From assembly GCA_033439265.1 (NCBI GenBank), contig JAVTVX010000002.1, positions 2,676,001 to 2,740,000 of the forward strand: a DNA stretch of 64,000 bases, read 5' to 3'. The DNA comes from Dillenia suffruticosa. Lineage: Eukaryota > Streptophyta > Magnoliopsida > Dilleniales > Dilleniaceae. Position 1 is the first letter of the stretch; the number at the start of each line of letters is the position of its first letter. The notes beneath the pieces were generated by a model. The model made no database searches and had not been told where the DNA came from. It was given only the letters and a program-made list of their open reading frames with translations. Of the stretch, positions 34,964-49,120 are shown piece after piece. The translations under genes and the position numbers were made by a program.

Positions 34964-35907
34964 CTTGTGTTTGATTCGGATTTGGAGATTTAAGCTTAAA
35001 AAGCCTAATTGACTTACTCTACTCGCTCACTCTCTTTTGCAATGGAGAAATGGGGATCTATTTTTCCCTTTATGCCCTGTTTGGTTGAGCGGAGAAAGAA
35101 AGAGGCATACGTCTGGGAAAGAACGGGACAGACTTGCGTTTGGATTTTGATTACTCGCCTCTGCGCGATTTTATTCCTCCGGATTTCGGATCTCTCCCTG
35201 TTGCCCTTTTTTTTATTATTATTATACTAAAATATACTCATAGTCATATTTCAATAATTCATATATGAGCCTTACAATAATTCATTTTAAAGGATTATCT
35301 TTTCAATATAATCTGTTTCTTATCCAAATCACGAGTCAATTCAAGATTTTAGTTAAATAATTTAGCATCACATTCTATTAACCCAACTAATCATCGATCT
35401 TTCTTATTCCTTTTAATCAATAATTATCATTACAAATTATATTAAAATTATTTGAATTCGATAATATTCTTTAAAGCATATATTTATTATGTTAGTTTCA
35501 TTTATATACAATTTTTAAAATTAAAATTAATAATATCGTTTCCATATATTAGTGGAGTTTGGAACAAACTTTATTTCACTTATGTTGGGAAAGGGTGAGA
35601 AACATAATTAATGGAGTAACTTATCATAGGATTGTCTCTGTATTATAAAATATATTATATTTATAATTATTACTGAATTTTATAACTTACAAGATACTAA
35701 ATATTTACAAAATTCCACCATAAATAGAATGTATTAAATATATTTTTGTAAACAATTATGAAATATCTAATTTACTTAAAACAATTATCATAGTTAAAAA
35801 TAACTATGTTGTTAGTTTATTCTTTAAACAAATACAAATAATCGAAGATTTGTTAAGTGGTAAAATAATACAAATAATTAATTATTTGTTAAGTGTTAAA
35901 ATAATAA
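34964..35907. other. BET3 upstream region
   Basis: The first ~200 bp next to the ATG are more GC-balanced and probably contain the BET3 leader and promoter; the rest is AT-rich with no recognised feature. It ends at the target duplication of the L1-type LINE. Confidence 0.55.
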
Positions 35908-35924
35908 AGTTATACGCAATTATT
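35908..35924 (+). repeat. Target-site duplication, 3' side of the L1-type LINE
   Basis: AGTTATACGCAATTATT, found again exactly at 42079-42095. The last T residues merge with the poly-T (the element's poly-A tail on the minus strand), so the true length is 15-17 bp. Confidence 0.93.
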
Positions 35925-36009
35925 TTTTTTTTGTATAAATGGGGAGAAAACGCTAGTTTCTAAATAATTAATTATTTGTATAATATCGGATATAATTCTC
36001 GAGGGGGGA

Positions 36010-39000
36010 CAGCAAATCGTGAAACCCATGAGAAACCAAGAGATCAAGGCGAATTAAAGTATCTACACAAATATTTCCTTCTCTAAGAATGAACTGCACT
36101 AAAGTAACCCTCGCAAGTTACATAAGTCTGTAATATTCTCGAAATATGCTATAAGCCAGATAATGATTGTCAATATTCCCATTAAGAGCCAACACCAGCT
36201 CATTACAATCCAATTCAAGAACCACTGGGAAGAGTTTAACACGAATAAAAAATAACAACCCTTCTCTAACTCTCCATAATTCTGTCATAAAAGGGTTAGT
36301 GATACCCAACTTATAGATGAAATCTCTAACCCCCAGACCATTTCATCTCTAATTATTCGTAAAAGGGTTAGTGATACCCAATTTATAGATGAAATCTCTA
36401 ACCCCCAGACCATATTCATTTATAATTATTCCTCCCGCCCCAGCTAATCCAGAGTTAGTACTCACCGATCCATCCGTATTTAGTTTAAGCATCTCTGTCG
36501 GGGAGGAATCCACCTAATCCATTTTCCAATCCGCGAGGAAGAAAGAGACTCCTGCAAGAATGCCTTCCAACCATTCCATGCATATTTCCTGGCCATGACA
36601 ATTATATGATCAATAGAAAACAGTACTCCCTCAAGGACCAGCCAGCACTTCTCTTTCCAAATTGACCATAGATTATATAAAAATATTATAGTCCAATGGA
36701 GTTTTCCTTGGTCCGCATGAGATAAACAATTTCACGTTAGACAGTCCTTTACTAGTCTGCTATTGAATACAAGGTCAGCCAAATAGGGAGATTCAATAGT
36801 TTTGGACCATACCTATTGAGTTACCCTACAGTCTCCGAATAGGTGAAGCAAGATTTCCGATACTTCTTGACAAATAGGGCATAAAGGGTCTCCTGTAAGC
36901 TTTCAACGGAAGCGAGTTTCATTGGTCATTAGGCTTCATGTACCAACAGCAAGACCATAAATTTGACTCTTTCATGACACTTCAAACTCCAAATCCACTT
37001 CCAACTCACTAAAAGATTTTCATCTATGTCTCTCTTACAAAGGGCTAAGTAAGATGCTTTAACCGAGCAAACCCTCGATAACTCCCCCATCCAGCAGAAA
37101 TGAACATCTGAGTTATAGTCTTAAGGAATAGAAATCACTATAATCTCCTCAATGATATCTGTTAGGAGAATTTCCACAATACTAGATAAATCCCAAGACT
37201 CTACTGGTGGTGATACAATTATTAATATACATACCCATCAAATCAGTCAGAACATCCCCATGTATTCGCTGAGCTAGTGGGTTCAAACCCACCCAAGTGT
37301 CTTCCCAAAAACAAATAGACCTCCCACTTCGTACTCTCCACTGGCTATTACATATAAATAAATCCCGAGCCTTCAAAATACCCCTCTATACTGGTGAACA
37401 AATTGAAGATTGAGCGTAACTTTACAAATTCCCTTTCCTATAATCCTTTCCTCGGAGAACCTCACACCACAAAGATGATTCCCTTGACATAAGTCTCTAA
37501 CCCAACTTTGCCATAAGTGCTCTATTTATATCCCTTATAGCTCGAATACCAAGACCTCCTTGATCCTTTGGTTAAAAGGCTACCCCCTATCTGATAGCAT
37601 GAACTTGACGTCTCTAATTTGTATCTCTCCACAGAAACTGTATGTTAATTCTGTCTAACTCACTATAGATCCGGTAACCAAGCAGATTCCATTGTGTACG
37701 CAAGTATAGCAGAGGTAACATGTTTAATAAGGGTAACTCGTCCTGCTGTACTAAAGGTCTTTTCCTTCCATCCAGCAATCTTGCTTCAGATTCGTTCAAC
37801 TAAATACTCATAATGGGATCTTCTAACTCTGCCATGAATTAAGGGAACTCCCAAATAAACTCCCAAATCCTCTATAAGGTGGAAACCACACAGATCCACT
37901 ATTCTCTTCTTCAAAGCCAAAGGAGCATGTAAGGAAATAAAAAGTTTAGATTTTCTTGGATTAAGAAATAATGCACTCCGGTCTGCGAAAACCCTAAGGC
38001 ACTCCAATATCGTTCCCATTGTAGCGGGACTAACCTCCACGAATAATATCAAGTCATCTGCAAAGAAGATGTGTGATATAAGTGGTCCCACCCTAGAAGC
38101 ACGAATAGGCATCCAACTACCCTGGTCCACTATACTCTGAATTATATAAGACAGTTTTTCCATGATAAGAATGAACAAATACGGTGAAAGAGGGTCATCT
38201 TACCTTAATCCTTTTTCTATCCTGAAATCGAGGAGGGTTTCACCGCTCCACATTAGAGCAAATTGGGCATGAATTACCACAAATATGATTAATATGATCA
38301 AACGGATCCATTGAGTGGGAAAATTAAAATCCTGGAGGGGTCTTCCCAAGAAATTCCCAACTAACGTTATCATACCCCTTATGCAGATCAATTTTTATCA
38401 CCATTTTCCATTTCTTGTCTCGATGAGTAAGAATTGAGTGCAATAATTCATGCATGATAATAATATTATCTAAAGTACCACGATTTAGCAGGAAGCTACT
38501 CTAATACGGACCAATCACTTTTTGCAAAATAGGTCTAAGTTGGGCAACCAAAACTTTAGATAATACCTTATAATTTGTATTTAGCAAGTTGATTGGCCAA
38601 AATTCATTTAAACTACTTGGATGCTTTACTTTCGAGATTAGAACAATGAATGCTCGAAGAAACTTCGGGGGAATGCAGTCATCCCAAAAGGCACCCACAA
38701 TAAACTGGAAAAAGGGCTAGATGAGTAACTTCCCACAACCTCTGATAAAACACCGGTTAAATACCATCTGGACCTAGCGCTTTCAAACCTTTCATGGAGA
38801 ACACCGCTAATTTTACCTTCGCCAACTCAATAGGTTTCATTAATATCAGTTGATCTGTATGCTCCATGATATGCTGACCCTCCCAAGTATCTTCCTCTGT
38901 CCCCTTAATCGGAACTCCTACAAACAAAGTCTTGAAATACTCTATCCTCATTTAGTTGTTGTTGATCATAGCACCAAACACTATCAATTTTGAGGCTAGA

Positions 39001-40113
39001 TATTCGATTACAACTATGTCTGACCAAGGTAAACATATGGCAAAACCTAGTATTGTGATCACCCTAACAGAACCACTATAACCTGGATTTTTGATGCCAT
39101 AGAATCTCCTCCATTTCCAGGATCCAGTGATACTCCCCCAATAACCTGGTTCTAACCTCTCAAAAAACTCCTAAAAAGAGTAAGTCCTAGCACATTGTAT
39201 CCCTTGTAAACGAGTCTCTAATCGCCTCTTCCTATAAAAATATTTCCAAATACCTGTTTATTCCATACCTTCATTGCTTTAGAGGTGGACTTCATGGCAT
39301 GAAACAACGATGTCTCACCCTCCCTCCCACACCAAGCATTTGAAAATGCCTGAACAAATTGTGGATGATAAAGCCAAGCTACCTAAAATCTGAACGGATG
39401 CCCCTCCCTGGAGGGGAAAGAGTTATGCAAGTCTGTAATAAAATAGGATTATGATCTCCATGCAACCGTGGAAGATTAACCACTCTTGCCTCCGGGAAAT
39501 GAAACCTACACATTTCATTCCTCAGAACCCGATCTAACCTTTCTCTTAACGTTACCCGTCCACCCCTATTCCTTATCCAAGTGAAAGGACTTCATGTTGC
39601 ATCCATGTTACGTAGATTGCATATGTCCCAACAATTTCAAAATCTATTAGCGTTGTCCATAACTCTGACAGTCTTATTATTTGTCTCTGACCTCCCAACA
39701 ATATTATTAAAATCCCCCATTACAAACCAAGCATCTGATATAAAATCTGCTAAAGTCCCTAGACTATCCCACACTTCTATCTTCTTGTCTCTGTGTGGTT
39801 AGATGTAAACAAATGAGATATTACAGACATTTTCACTCATCCGAATTTTAAAGTGAATCAGTTGATCAGTAGAAAAGATTATCTCCAAATCCCTCACTGT
39901 AAACTTCCACATAAGCCATAAACCCCCACGAAATCCAACGGCCTCCACCACATATCTCATATGATAACCCATTCTCTGAAAAAAGACCGGGAGACTAGAA
40001 GAATTACTTTTTATCTTCGTCAAACAAACTACGTCTGGCTTATTTCTTCTAACAATTTCCTTCATATTCCTATGAAGTTAGGGACTGTGACCCCCACCCA
40101 CGTTCCAAGCCAT
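36010..40113 (-). pseudogene. LINE ORF2 (endonuclease, reverse transcriptase, RNase H), multiply broken
   Basis: The frame starts MAWNVGGGHSP at 40113 and meets a TAA at once, then resumes with MKEIVRRNKPDVVCLTKIKS, where the usual endonuclease Glu in the TE-K motif reads Lys. The reverse transcriptase active site is visible as FFADDLILF near 38050, followed by GVYLGVPLIHGR. An RNase H-like end reads VLELDCNELVLALNGN near 36200. Several stops and frameshifts separate the pieces. A 72-bp tandem duplication lies just before the RNase H end. Confidence 0.88.
36289..36432 (-). repeat. 72-bp tandem duplication inside the LINE RNase H region
   Basis: Two adjacent copies (36289-36360 and 36361-36432) with few differences. 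On the element strand each encodes GVRDFIYKLGITNPF. The period is a multiple of three. Confidence 0.92.
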
Positions 40114-40578
40114 AAATTTATAATTGACTAACATGACTTAATAAGTTAAATTGTAATACCTTTTAAGCCACCTCAGCATCATCCATCCACATATCTCTAG
40201 TACCATCTTCACTTGGACAGAGAGCCATATCATTTCTCCTTATCTCCTCTCCTCAATCTATTCCACTTCCGATTTCGCCTTCTACCCGTGAGCAGTTCAC
40301 TACTGTCCTTGCGTGTCGTGCAGCATCTGAAGGCTCCGGTTGTATAGGTGTATAGGTGTGGTCTCTCTGTCACGACTGGTGGGGAAGACTGGTATGAGAA
40401 TAACAGAGGCACTGCAATAAGAAGCCCTCTTGAAGACGCCGAGTTGGGAAAGGAAACTATACCTGCAGAGGATTTTGGCTTTGCCATGGCAAACTTTCTT
40501 CGGTGATGGTCATATTCCCTTTTATCAACTAGGGATCAACGATTGGGAGACTTCTTGTTTGTCACTAGGTGCGGTTGA

Positions 40579-41970
40579 TCATCCTCGGTTTGGGCATAGT
40601 GAGTCAGACTCAGAATCTTTGGTTCTTCTATGCTGCCCGTAGGTTCCATCCTCTGATTGCCAGAGAGAGACAAAGCAAGGATCGATTGTACCTTTGGGCC
40701 GGCCTTCAAAGCTTCCTGGGTGGGCCGGGATTGGGTGTTTGTTGCAGGTGGGCCATGAAGCTCCCCTAGGTTGACTTGTTGCACGGTCCAACAATGTGTG
40801 ATTGTGGATGTTGTTATCACTTCTGGGCTTCTTCATTAGCCCACTAAGAGGCCCATTCAATAGTACTTCCTTATCTTGGCCCTGAATTCTTTCCCTCCCT
40901 TGGTTTAAAATTGGACTTGTCTTATCTTCATTCGCGCCATTCACATAAAACCTTTCCTCATCCTCTTCCCTTAATACCATTAATTGTGCATATCGGTTAA
41001 TCCGCAAATCACTCATCGGAGATTCTACACCATTCGCCTTCTGTCCTCTTTGTCGAGGTTTTCGATGAACCTGCATCCAGGGCCCAAAGATAGCCTCCTC
41101 CCCAGGTAAATTCTTATTTCCACCATTAGAAGACCCCAGCTGATAGTCACTCAACACCTCCGGAATTCCATCCTTATTCACTTTTTCACTACTTTCTTTA
41201 CAATGTTCTTTTGTGTGCCCTACACGTCCACAGTTAAAACAGATCTTGTGTAAACTTTCGTACTTCACCCTCTGCACTGGCTTTCGTATTCTCAACTTTG
41301 GTACCAGAGGTTTGTTCAGATCTAACTCCACACAAATTCTGGCAAACTTTCCTATTGATACCATAGCTGTATTTACAGCCACCTTAAGTGATCTGCCCAA
41401 TTGTTTCCCCACAGTAAACAAAAACTCCTCATCAAATAGTTCAATGGGTAACTCCGACAAGTGAACCCACACGGTGGTCCTGGTTATTGCTGCCTTCGAG
41501 GGCACGAACTAGGGCCTCCACTTCATCACCACCAAGTAGTGTACATGAATAATCCAAGGGCCTTCTGTGAGAGCATGAACAAAATCTGAATGGTCAGAAA
41601 GTTTGGCTACATAGTATCCCTCGCCCATATCAATTAATTCAAATTTGCCCTCGATCTTCCATAAAGCTGAGATCCTTCCCTGCAAAAGGTGATATCCTAT
41701 TGTTTTTCCCCAAAGTTTGACAATAACTAATCGCTTCCACTTGCTTTTGATTACTCTGAGTTGGTCATCGGTTACCTGTACTGTAAGAATCGATGGATCC
41801 TTAGAGGCTACATCTTCCTCATCTGAATCACTCTCAACTATATCCATCTCATTCTTGTTGTTGGACCGAAAGAAATCTCTTGCCATAGACGGTGAAGGAT
41901 CCAAGGTGAGAAGAGTTTCTTTGAAACTCCGACGAGGCACCGGATGTGCTTCTCCATCATTCCCATTCAC
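40579..41970 (-). pseudogene. LINE ORF1 (DUF4283 plus CCHC zinc knuckle), one nonsense codon
   Basis: ORF1 proteins of plant L1 elements bind RNA and form the particle with the element's transcript. The frame starts at 41970 and runs to 40579, interrupted by a single TAG at 41509-41511, right after KWRP, where related elements read on in frame. After the stop the same frame continues with WVHLSELPIELFDEEFLF and a CCHC knuckle in ICFNCGRVGHTKEHC. The total is about 464 codons. Because only one nonsense codon breaks ORF1, it decayed less than ORF2. Confidence 0.9.
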
Positions 41971-42078
41971 CTTCTTTGTATTTCTGTGGAGATGATCCTC
42001 CTCCTCTTCCCACAGTCTTTGTGTATCAAGCGCTCCACCATTTTAATCCATTGTAACTAAAAGAAGCTATCTATCTTT

Positions 42079-42095
42079 AGTTATACGCAATTATT
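42079..42095 (+). repeat. Target-site duplication, 5' side of the L1-type LINE
   Basis: AGTTATACGCAATTATT, identical to 35908-35924. Confidence 0.93.
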
Positions 42096-42331
42096 AACAA
42101 TGGTAAAAGCGTTTTTTCTACATAAACATTAATGAAAGGCTTGAAGATCTTGTTTCATGGGACTTGCAAAATTAAATCCAGTTTCTCATGAATGAATTGG
42201 GAGGGTAATTATTAAATAATTAATTAAATTTCTTTTTTAACTCTTTTTCCAAATACATATTTTTTATTCTTTTCTTTTACAACAATTATTTTCTTTTTTT
42301 TCCAAATTCATAACTTTCAATGATAATATTA

Positions 42332-42350
42332 TATATATATATATATATCA
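42332..42350. repeat. (AT)n microsatellite
   Basis: About nine AT dinucleotides in AT-rich intergenic DNA between the LINE and the hAT-like element. Confidence 0.85.
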
Positions 42351-42676
42351 AAATTAATAAATTAGAATTCAAACAAAAAGAATACATATTCTAATAATAA
42401 ATATGTAACAAAAATTTGAGTTTTTAGAGTTCTCATCTATTTTTTTTATTATATAGGAGTTGTGAAGATATATGCGTTCAGGAAGGTTCGAACATTAAAT
42501 CCCAAATAAGACTTTGAACAAAAACTCTTTATCACTTAAATATCCTTACAAGAATTAGAGTTTTTATTTAATTATATTTTTGTTAATTGTCAAATTTTAA
42601 ATCATAACTACAATTTATAAATAGGCTAAATTTCAAAGATTACCAAATTTTCTCTAAAATCAAATATAATCCTATG

Positions 42677-43573
42677 TAGGGGTGAGTATAGACTGGATAT
42701 CCGATCCGAATGCTCATTATCTGATTTGAATATTTCAAATATTGAATTTTACAATCTGAATCCGTATATGTATAAAATAGTATTCTACAGAGCAGATATT
42801 CAAAAATATAGATCAGATATATCGATATCTGAAAAATCTAATTTAAGTTATATTTTGACCAAAATTACACTCAATCGAATAACTAAAGTTTAATCATCCA
42901 AATGAACTAAAAACAATATAAGAACATACAATATTATATATCTCATCCAAATGATATAATAACACATCAAAAAATAGTCGATTGATTGACTATTCAGTTG
43001 AATGGGAGAAGTGGGTAGCCGGTTGATTAAATGGATGGCCGGCTAACTAGTTGAACAACCAACTAATTCCTTGTTAGGTTGGTTGATTATGTAATGACTT
43101 ATTAAAAGGTCCATATCAATAGCCGACTGGCTATTCAAATGAACAGTTGAATATGTTGGTTAATCAAGATTTTGAGTTTTACTAACGATTTGAATATGGA
43201 TTAGATTACATTGGGAGTATAACTTTTTAAATGTGTCACTATAAATTTAAAACCGAATTAATTAGAATATAATTTCAGATATAAATTGATATAGTATCCA
43301 AAAAAAGAAAGAATATGCTGACTATGTAATGACTTATTAAAAATAGTATCACTAGTTTAGGGTTTGATATGAACTTTTTGTAATGACTTATTTATCTTTA
43401 TTTTTCAAATCAGATTAGATATCCGGCAATACTGAATATATTGATCTGTATCCATATCTGGGAAAAATATTATTTGAATTGATCTGATATGATTTTTTCA
43501 GATATCTGATTCATCACATAATTTTAGATCGAATACAACGGATTCAGATACTCGGAATATTTTGTTCGCCCCA
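42677..43573. mobile_element. Non-autonomous hAT-like element with 8-bp target duplication
   Basis: Flanked on both sides by ATCCTATG (42669-42676 and 43574-43581). The left end begins TAGGGGTGAGTA; the right end read on the other strand begins TGGGGCGAACA, an imperfect inverted repeat. The ends carry mixed-orientation copies of motifs such as GATCCGAAT, GATCTGATAT and CAGATATCTGA, a common feature of subterminal regions of plant hAT elements. A phrase around GTAATGACTTATTAAAA occurs near 43090, 43325 and (shortened) 43380. No transposase frame is present. Confidence 0.75.
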
Positions 43574-44379
43574 ATCCTATGACATAAATAGGAGGGAAGA
43601 GATTTTGGTGAACATAACCTAACCTTCTATAAGATATGTAGGCGACAACAATAACTCTTTCCCTGAGTATATATTTGACCATAGTTATTTATTTATTTGT
43701 TTTGGTACATCCTTCAACCATATTTATGAGGATAGTAATTTAAGAAAAGACCACTGCTTTTGCAACCATCGCGTAATCCACAGATCTCTTCATAGGAACA
43801 CATTCTTTACTTCTTTCAACAATTATCATTTTCCTTTTAACATCAGAAATAAGATAACCTAATCGGCGCGCCAGTCGCTTTCATATTCTCGTCGTGATCC
43901 TACCTCGATCTCTCTCTCAAGAAAAAAGCCCATATAATATTTATTTGTCTATTTATTTAGTTATCGTATATAACGCTTAATCTTGTTTGAAAATTATTTC
44001 GATTAAATTCTCTTTTCATTTTATTTTATATATAATATTTTTATTCAAAATAAAATATATAACATTTTATAAATAAAAATTAATTTTTATAAAATTTTAA
44101 ATGATTATTAATTTCAACTATTTTATTTTTAATAATTTTTATATTAAGAAATTATACGTTACCTTAATTGAGCTAATAATCTTATTTTTGGAGACCCATA
44201 TTAGCTAATTTCTTTTTTTAAATTTAGTTGTGTATACATAAATCAGAATACGATTTTTTAAAAAATTATTTTTTGGCCTATTAATAAAAATATAAAATAT
44301 AAAATATAAAATATATTTCTTTTATTTATTATATATTAAAAACGCGGAATACGCTCGATCCAATGTGTCTTATCTCATA

Positions 44380-44595
44380 ATATTCTGAACCGGGAACAAC
44401 GGAAGTTTCCCGACGAATGTAGATGGATTTGGACACACGGTGCTCGCAAATGTGGAAAGCGACGTTGGCGTGGAGCTCACGTCACGCTAGTTGTCATCCT
44501 TACACGTGGCGTTCTCCTGTTGGTGTATTGTTTGGGGCAAGTTGGCATTCCCCGGCTATATATACAGCAGACCCTAGAGCCTATTTTTCATCTCA
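44380..44595 (+). promoter_or_regulatory. Polyubiquitin promoter: HSE-like cluster, G-box, TATA box
   Basis: TATATATA lies at 44557-44564, placing transcription start near 44590. A palindromic CACGTG G-box lies at 44503-44508, and an ACGT core at 44479-44482. Further up, GAA and TTC units (GAACC, GGAAC, GGAAGTTTCC; about 44385-44409) are spaced roughly like a heat-shock element. The combination fits a strong, stress-responsive polyubiquitin promoter; regulation is inferred from the motifs only. Confidence 0.6.
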
Positions 44596-44653
44596 TTACT
44601 CGATAAATCTCTCTTCGAATTGATCAAGCGTTCTCAATTTTCTCTCTCTCAAG

Positions 44654-45941
<1,288 letters not shown>

Positions 45942-46135
45942 GTATTCTAAGTTTTTTGTCTTGTTATAATGTCCTCCGTTCTTGTTGTGATGCGTCATGG
46001 TTCTTCTCTGTTTTTGCTGTGTATCTTTCTTGTTTCGAAACTCTGTTAAAAACTTAGTTGCTCCATTTTCTTTCTGCAATGTTGGCCTTTTCGTGGCGGC
46101 CGTGGTACATCTTAAATTTGCTTGTGGCTTTCTGT

Positions 46136-46141
46136 AATAAA
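46136..46141 (+). terminator. Likely polyadenylation signal of the polyubiquitin gene
   Basis: AATAAA about 195 bp after the stop codon, in a T-rich 3' untranslated context. Confidence 0.6.
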
Positions 46142-49100
46142 TTTATGTTTTTCTGCTTCGATGCATCTTCACTTGAGTTTAATATCTCATTGTGAGTTAT
46201 TTTATGGGATTCTCTTTGTATTTCCACAATTTCTTCGATGAATCATTTGTGCCGAAGTCCTTACCTTGGTGGTTAGTTCTATGTTAACAATCTCTTGTTC
46301 TTAGGTCTGTGTCGCAAGCGCAATTCTCTTTTCATGTTTGGTTGATGGGCTGTTCTGTACTTCTTCATTGTCTTTTATGCATCATTTGTGTCCTCAAAAT
46401 ATTTTAGGCGTGCGTGATGTTTTATCCGCATGTGGGGTCACCATCTAATTACAACGCCAATGCTTGGAGTAATCTGCAGTTGATTTAGGTGTCGGGAGGT
46501 TGGCTGCCGATGTATTTCGATTGGGTACCATGTCTCTGTTTTCCCTCTGAATTGTCTCAGAATTTTTGAGCTTGGAAAATGGATGTTGCTTCTTATGAAT
46601 TGTTGCTTTGAGGTTTTTGAATTCTCTTAAAACCACGATTTTGTAAGCGAATGACCTTTTGCTGTAACAAGGAAACTGTACCCGATTCTAGCTCTTCATC
46701 CTATAGCCTATTAATGTCCCTTGTGTTCTCTGGAAGCAAACTTGCTGTTGATCTCTCTCTCCAAAAAACTGGACATGCTGGGCCTTTTGTCAAGCTTGGC
46801 CCATCTAATCAGTTTCAGGTATCTAGTATTACTTTTAATGGGCATGCATTTATTATGCTCTTGTTCTTGGAATTATTTTGATTTCTATACAGGCTGGGCG
46901 GGAATTTTAACTAGTCTAGGTGTTGAAGAATTCAAAACTAATAAAGTGGATGTGCGGTGTAAAGACGCCAGGATAGGAACCAGGAGCAGCTTTATGCCTG
47001 ATGTTATTGGGGAGACTTCTGCTTTATCCCCTTAGGTTTGGTGGGAGTGCTTCTCTTTTATGATTGATCATGTCACTTTACATTGAATTGTTCAGCATTT
47101 TGTTTGAAGTAATATTGACAGCTGACACTGATCTGCAGGTTTCAACAGGTTGTGGTTCTTCGATTGGTTTCCTCAAGTCTAGCTTTAGACTTTGAAACTG
47201 CTTAAACATCTCAGAGCTTGCCTCTGTCTCCTTTGTAGTCCTTATCTGACAAATGCCTATTCTGATGAGCTACAATGTAGTACTAATCTGAAGAATATGA
47301 TTTTTTTTTTTGTTTTTTATTTGTGACGCTATGCTGGAATTCTTGAAGACAGATTGGGTTTGTGCGATTGGGTTAAAAGGGGAGCAGGTTGCAGGGGAGG
47401 TGGTTAAGCGCATTGCAAAACATTAAGTGTGAGCAACTTTGGCTTGTGATTGTTGTGTTTCATCTTGTTTTAAATGACATTTGGTTGTTGGCAAGGTTCT
47501 AAGGTGATTTTCAATTTGAGCTACGTGATCTTGGTAAAAGCTTTCCCAAGTCCCTATGCGCCTTCCTGGCTTTGGGATGGGCACTCCAAAATTCATGTGT
47601 TCGAGGGGAGACTTCAAAATCTTCAAACCTCTTGAAGGAATCAAAGGTGTCTGTGGTATTGAGAAGTGTGTGCTCAGCTTCTAAGTTATTCCTGTATGAT
47701 ACTGATGAAGATAAGTGAGGTTCACCTGGTACTAATTTCTGCTTTTACTTCTGGTCTTTAATGACTTGTGAATAACCAGCAAACAATCTTCTATCTTGAC
47801 TTTGCCATGACCCTTTACCGTGGCCATTATTTATCCGTGATCTTAAGTTTCATTCAACCAAACTCTCTTTTGTTAGTTCTTTTGTGTCTATTGGAAGAAG
47901 GTTTTGCTATAATTGCAGAATCGTTTATTAAAATAACTGAAATGCCTTGGAAAGATATGTAATTCTCTTGTTGTGCTCTACTTGCATGGCTGTGAAAATA
48001 TTTGCTTCTGTAAGGGAAGAGGATATGTTCTGTTAGCGTCTTTATCACATGCTTTGTATTTTAATTCGAGGGTGCCAATTTCTTTCCATTTCAATTGTAA
48101 TGGTCTAAATATCTCGTTTCACTTTAAAAGGACTCTGAAATGGAATATCGAATTGTTCCGGCATCAAAATATATCATACTAATAAGAAAGTTGGAACAGT
48201 GACGAGAAAGGGCTTGACAGCCTTGTTTGATTCTTATGCATTTTTTAATGAATCGTTTAATATTAATTTTGCCAATGCTTTCGTTGTCCACAGCTTGAGA
48301 AAAGGGATACTTCGCTTGATGAATCTTTCTAGAGATGTGGATGTGCTGTTAGCCCTTTCTCAAAGCTTTTGCTTCTCCCATCATCTCAGCTACCTTTATC
48401 ACTTTCTCCATTGAGGGTACCCTCTTGCTTTAAAATAGTTCTAATGAAGCAATTGTCATCAGGTTGGCTGGAGATAGCTAATGAAGGCAAATGATTCAGA
48501 AATTGTGGTAACTGGATAGGAGATACAAGAATATACGCAGAATAACAAGGATTGACTTAATCATTGGGGGTGAGGTAACTTGTAACTTCTACTTGATCTC
48601 TGTAGGTTTGGCATCAGTGGTTCTGTTTTATGGTTTCCAATGCCAGATAACAACAATCCAACCGTTTGTTTAATTTTTTAAAGTGATGTAGATAAACTGG
48701 GCAGGTCTCTGCTAAAATGATGGTCCATTTTTTCCATTCGTTTATGCTGCTGCTCAGTGATCTTCCGTGTGCATCGGTTGGGCGGAGCTGCTATAATGTT
48801 GAGGGGACATTTATTGGTGAATCAAAGGCAGTGTTCTCAGGCATCTGTTGGAGTGATAGTATCCTTCTTGTATCCTTTGGGCTATGCCGTCCCAATATCA
48901 ACAAAGAAAGACAAAAAAAGCTACTTTCAAACTCTTGAACTGGAGGGAAGATGGTGATGGAAGACTCTCAAAACTCTTTTTAATGAATGGAGTAACTGAA
49001 GTACCCTTTCATATGGAGAAATGTATGTTCCAGCTTCTAGTTTCATCTTGCATTTAGTCCAATTCTGAAAATGTGGTCTTTATAATTGAATACAGTAAAA
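46142..49100. other. Intergenic region, nothing recognised
   Basis: About 3 kb with base composition closer to transcribed DNA than the AT-rich gaps (T-rich, moderate GC), but only short open stretches, none with a recognisable product or consistent splice sites. It could hold a non-coding RNA or worn repeats. Confidence 0.4.
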
Positions 49101-49120
49101 TAAATTGTTATCCTTTGGTT

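Larger units (their letters stand above)
35925..42078 (-). mobile_element. Full-length L1-type LINE, disabled
   Basis: A 6.15-kb non-LTR retrotransposon flanked by a 17-bp direct repeat and ending in a poly-A tail (poly-T on the plus strand at about 35922-35932). In order on the minus strand it holds an ORF1 with a DUF4283-like domain and a CCHC knuckle (41970-40579), an endonuclease (40113 to about 39000), a reverse transcriptase (about 38950-37200), a zinc-binding region (about 36900) and an RNase H (about 36500-36100). This is the layout of plant L1 elements. Both reading frames carry stop codons and frameshifts, so it cannot move on its own. It lies between the BET3 and polyubiquitin promoters. 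Confidence 0.93.

Noticed and set aside
40579-41505. 308-aa open frame with CCHC knuckle as an independent host gene
   Set aside because: It continues a longer ORF1 broken by one TAG and lies inside a LINE with target duplications and poly-A tail.
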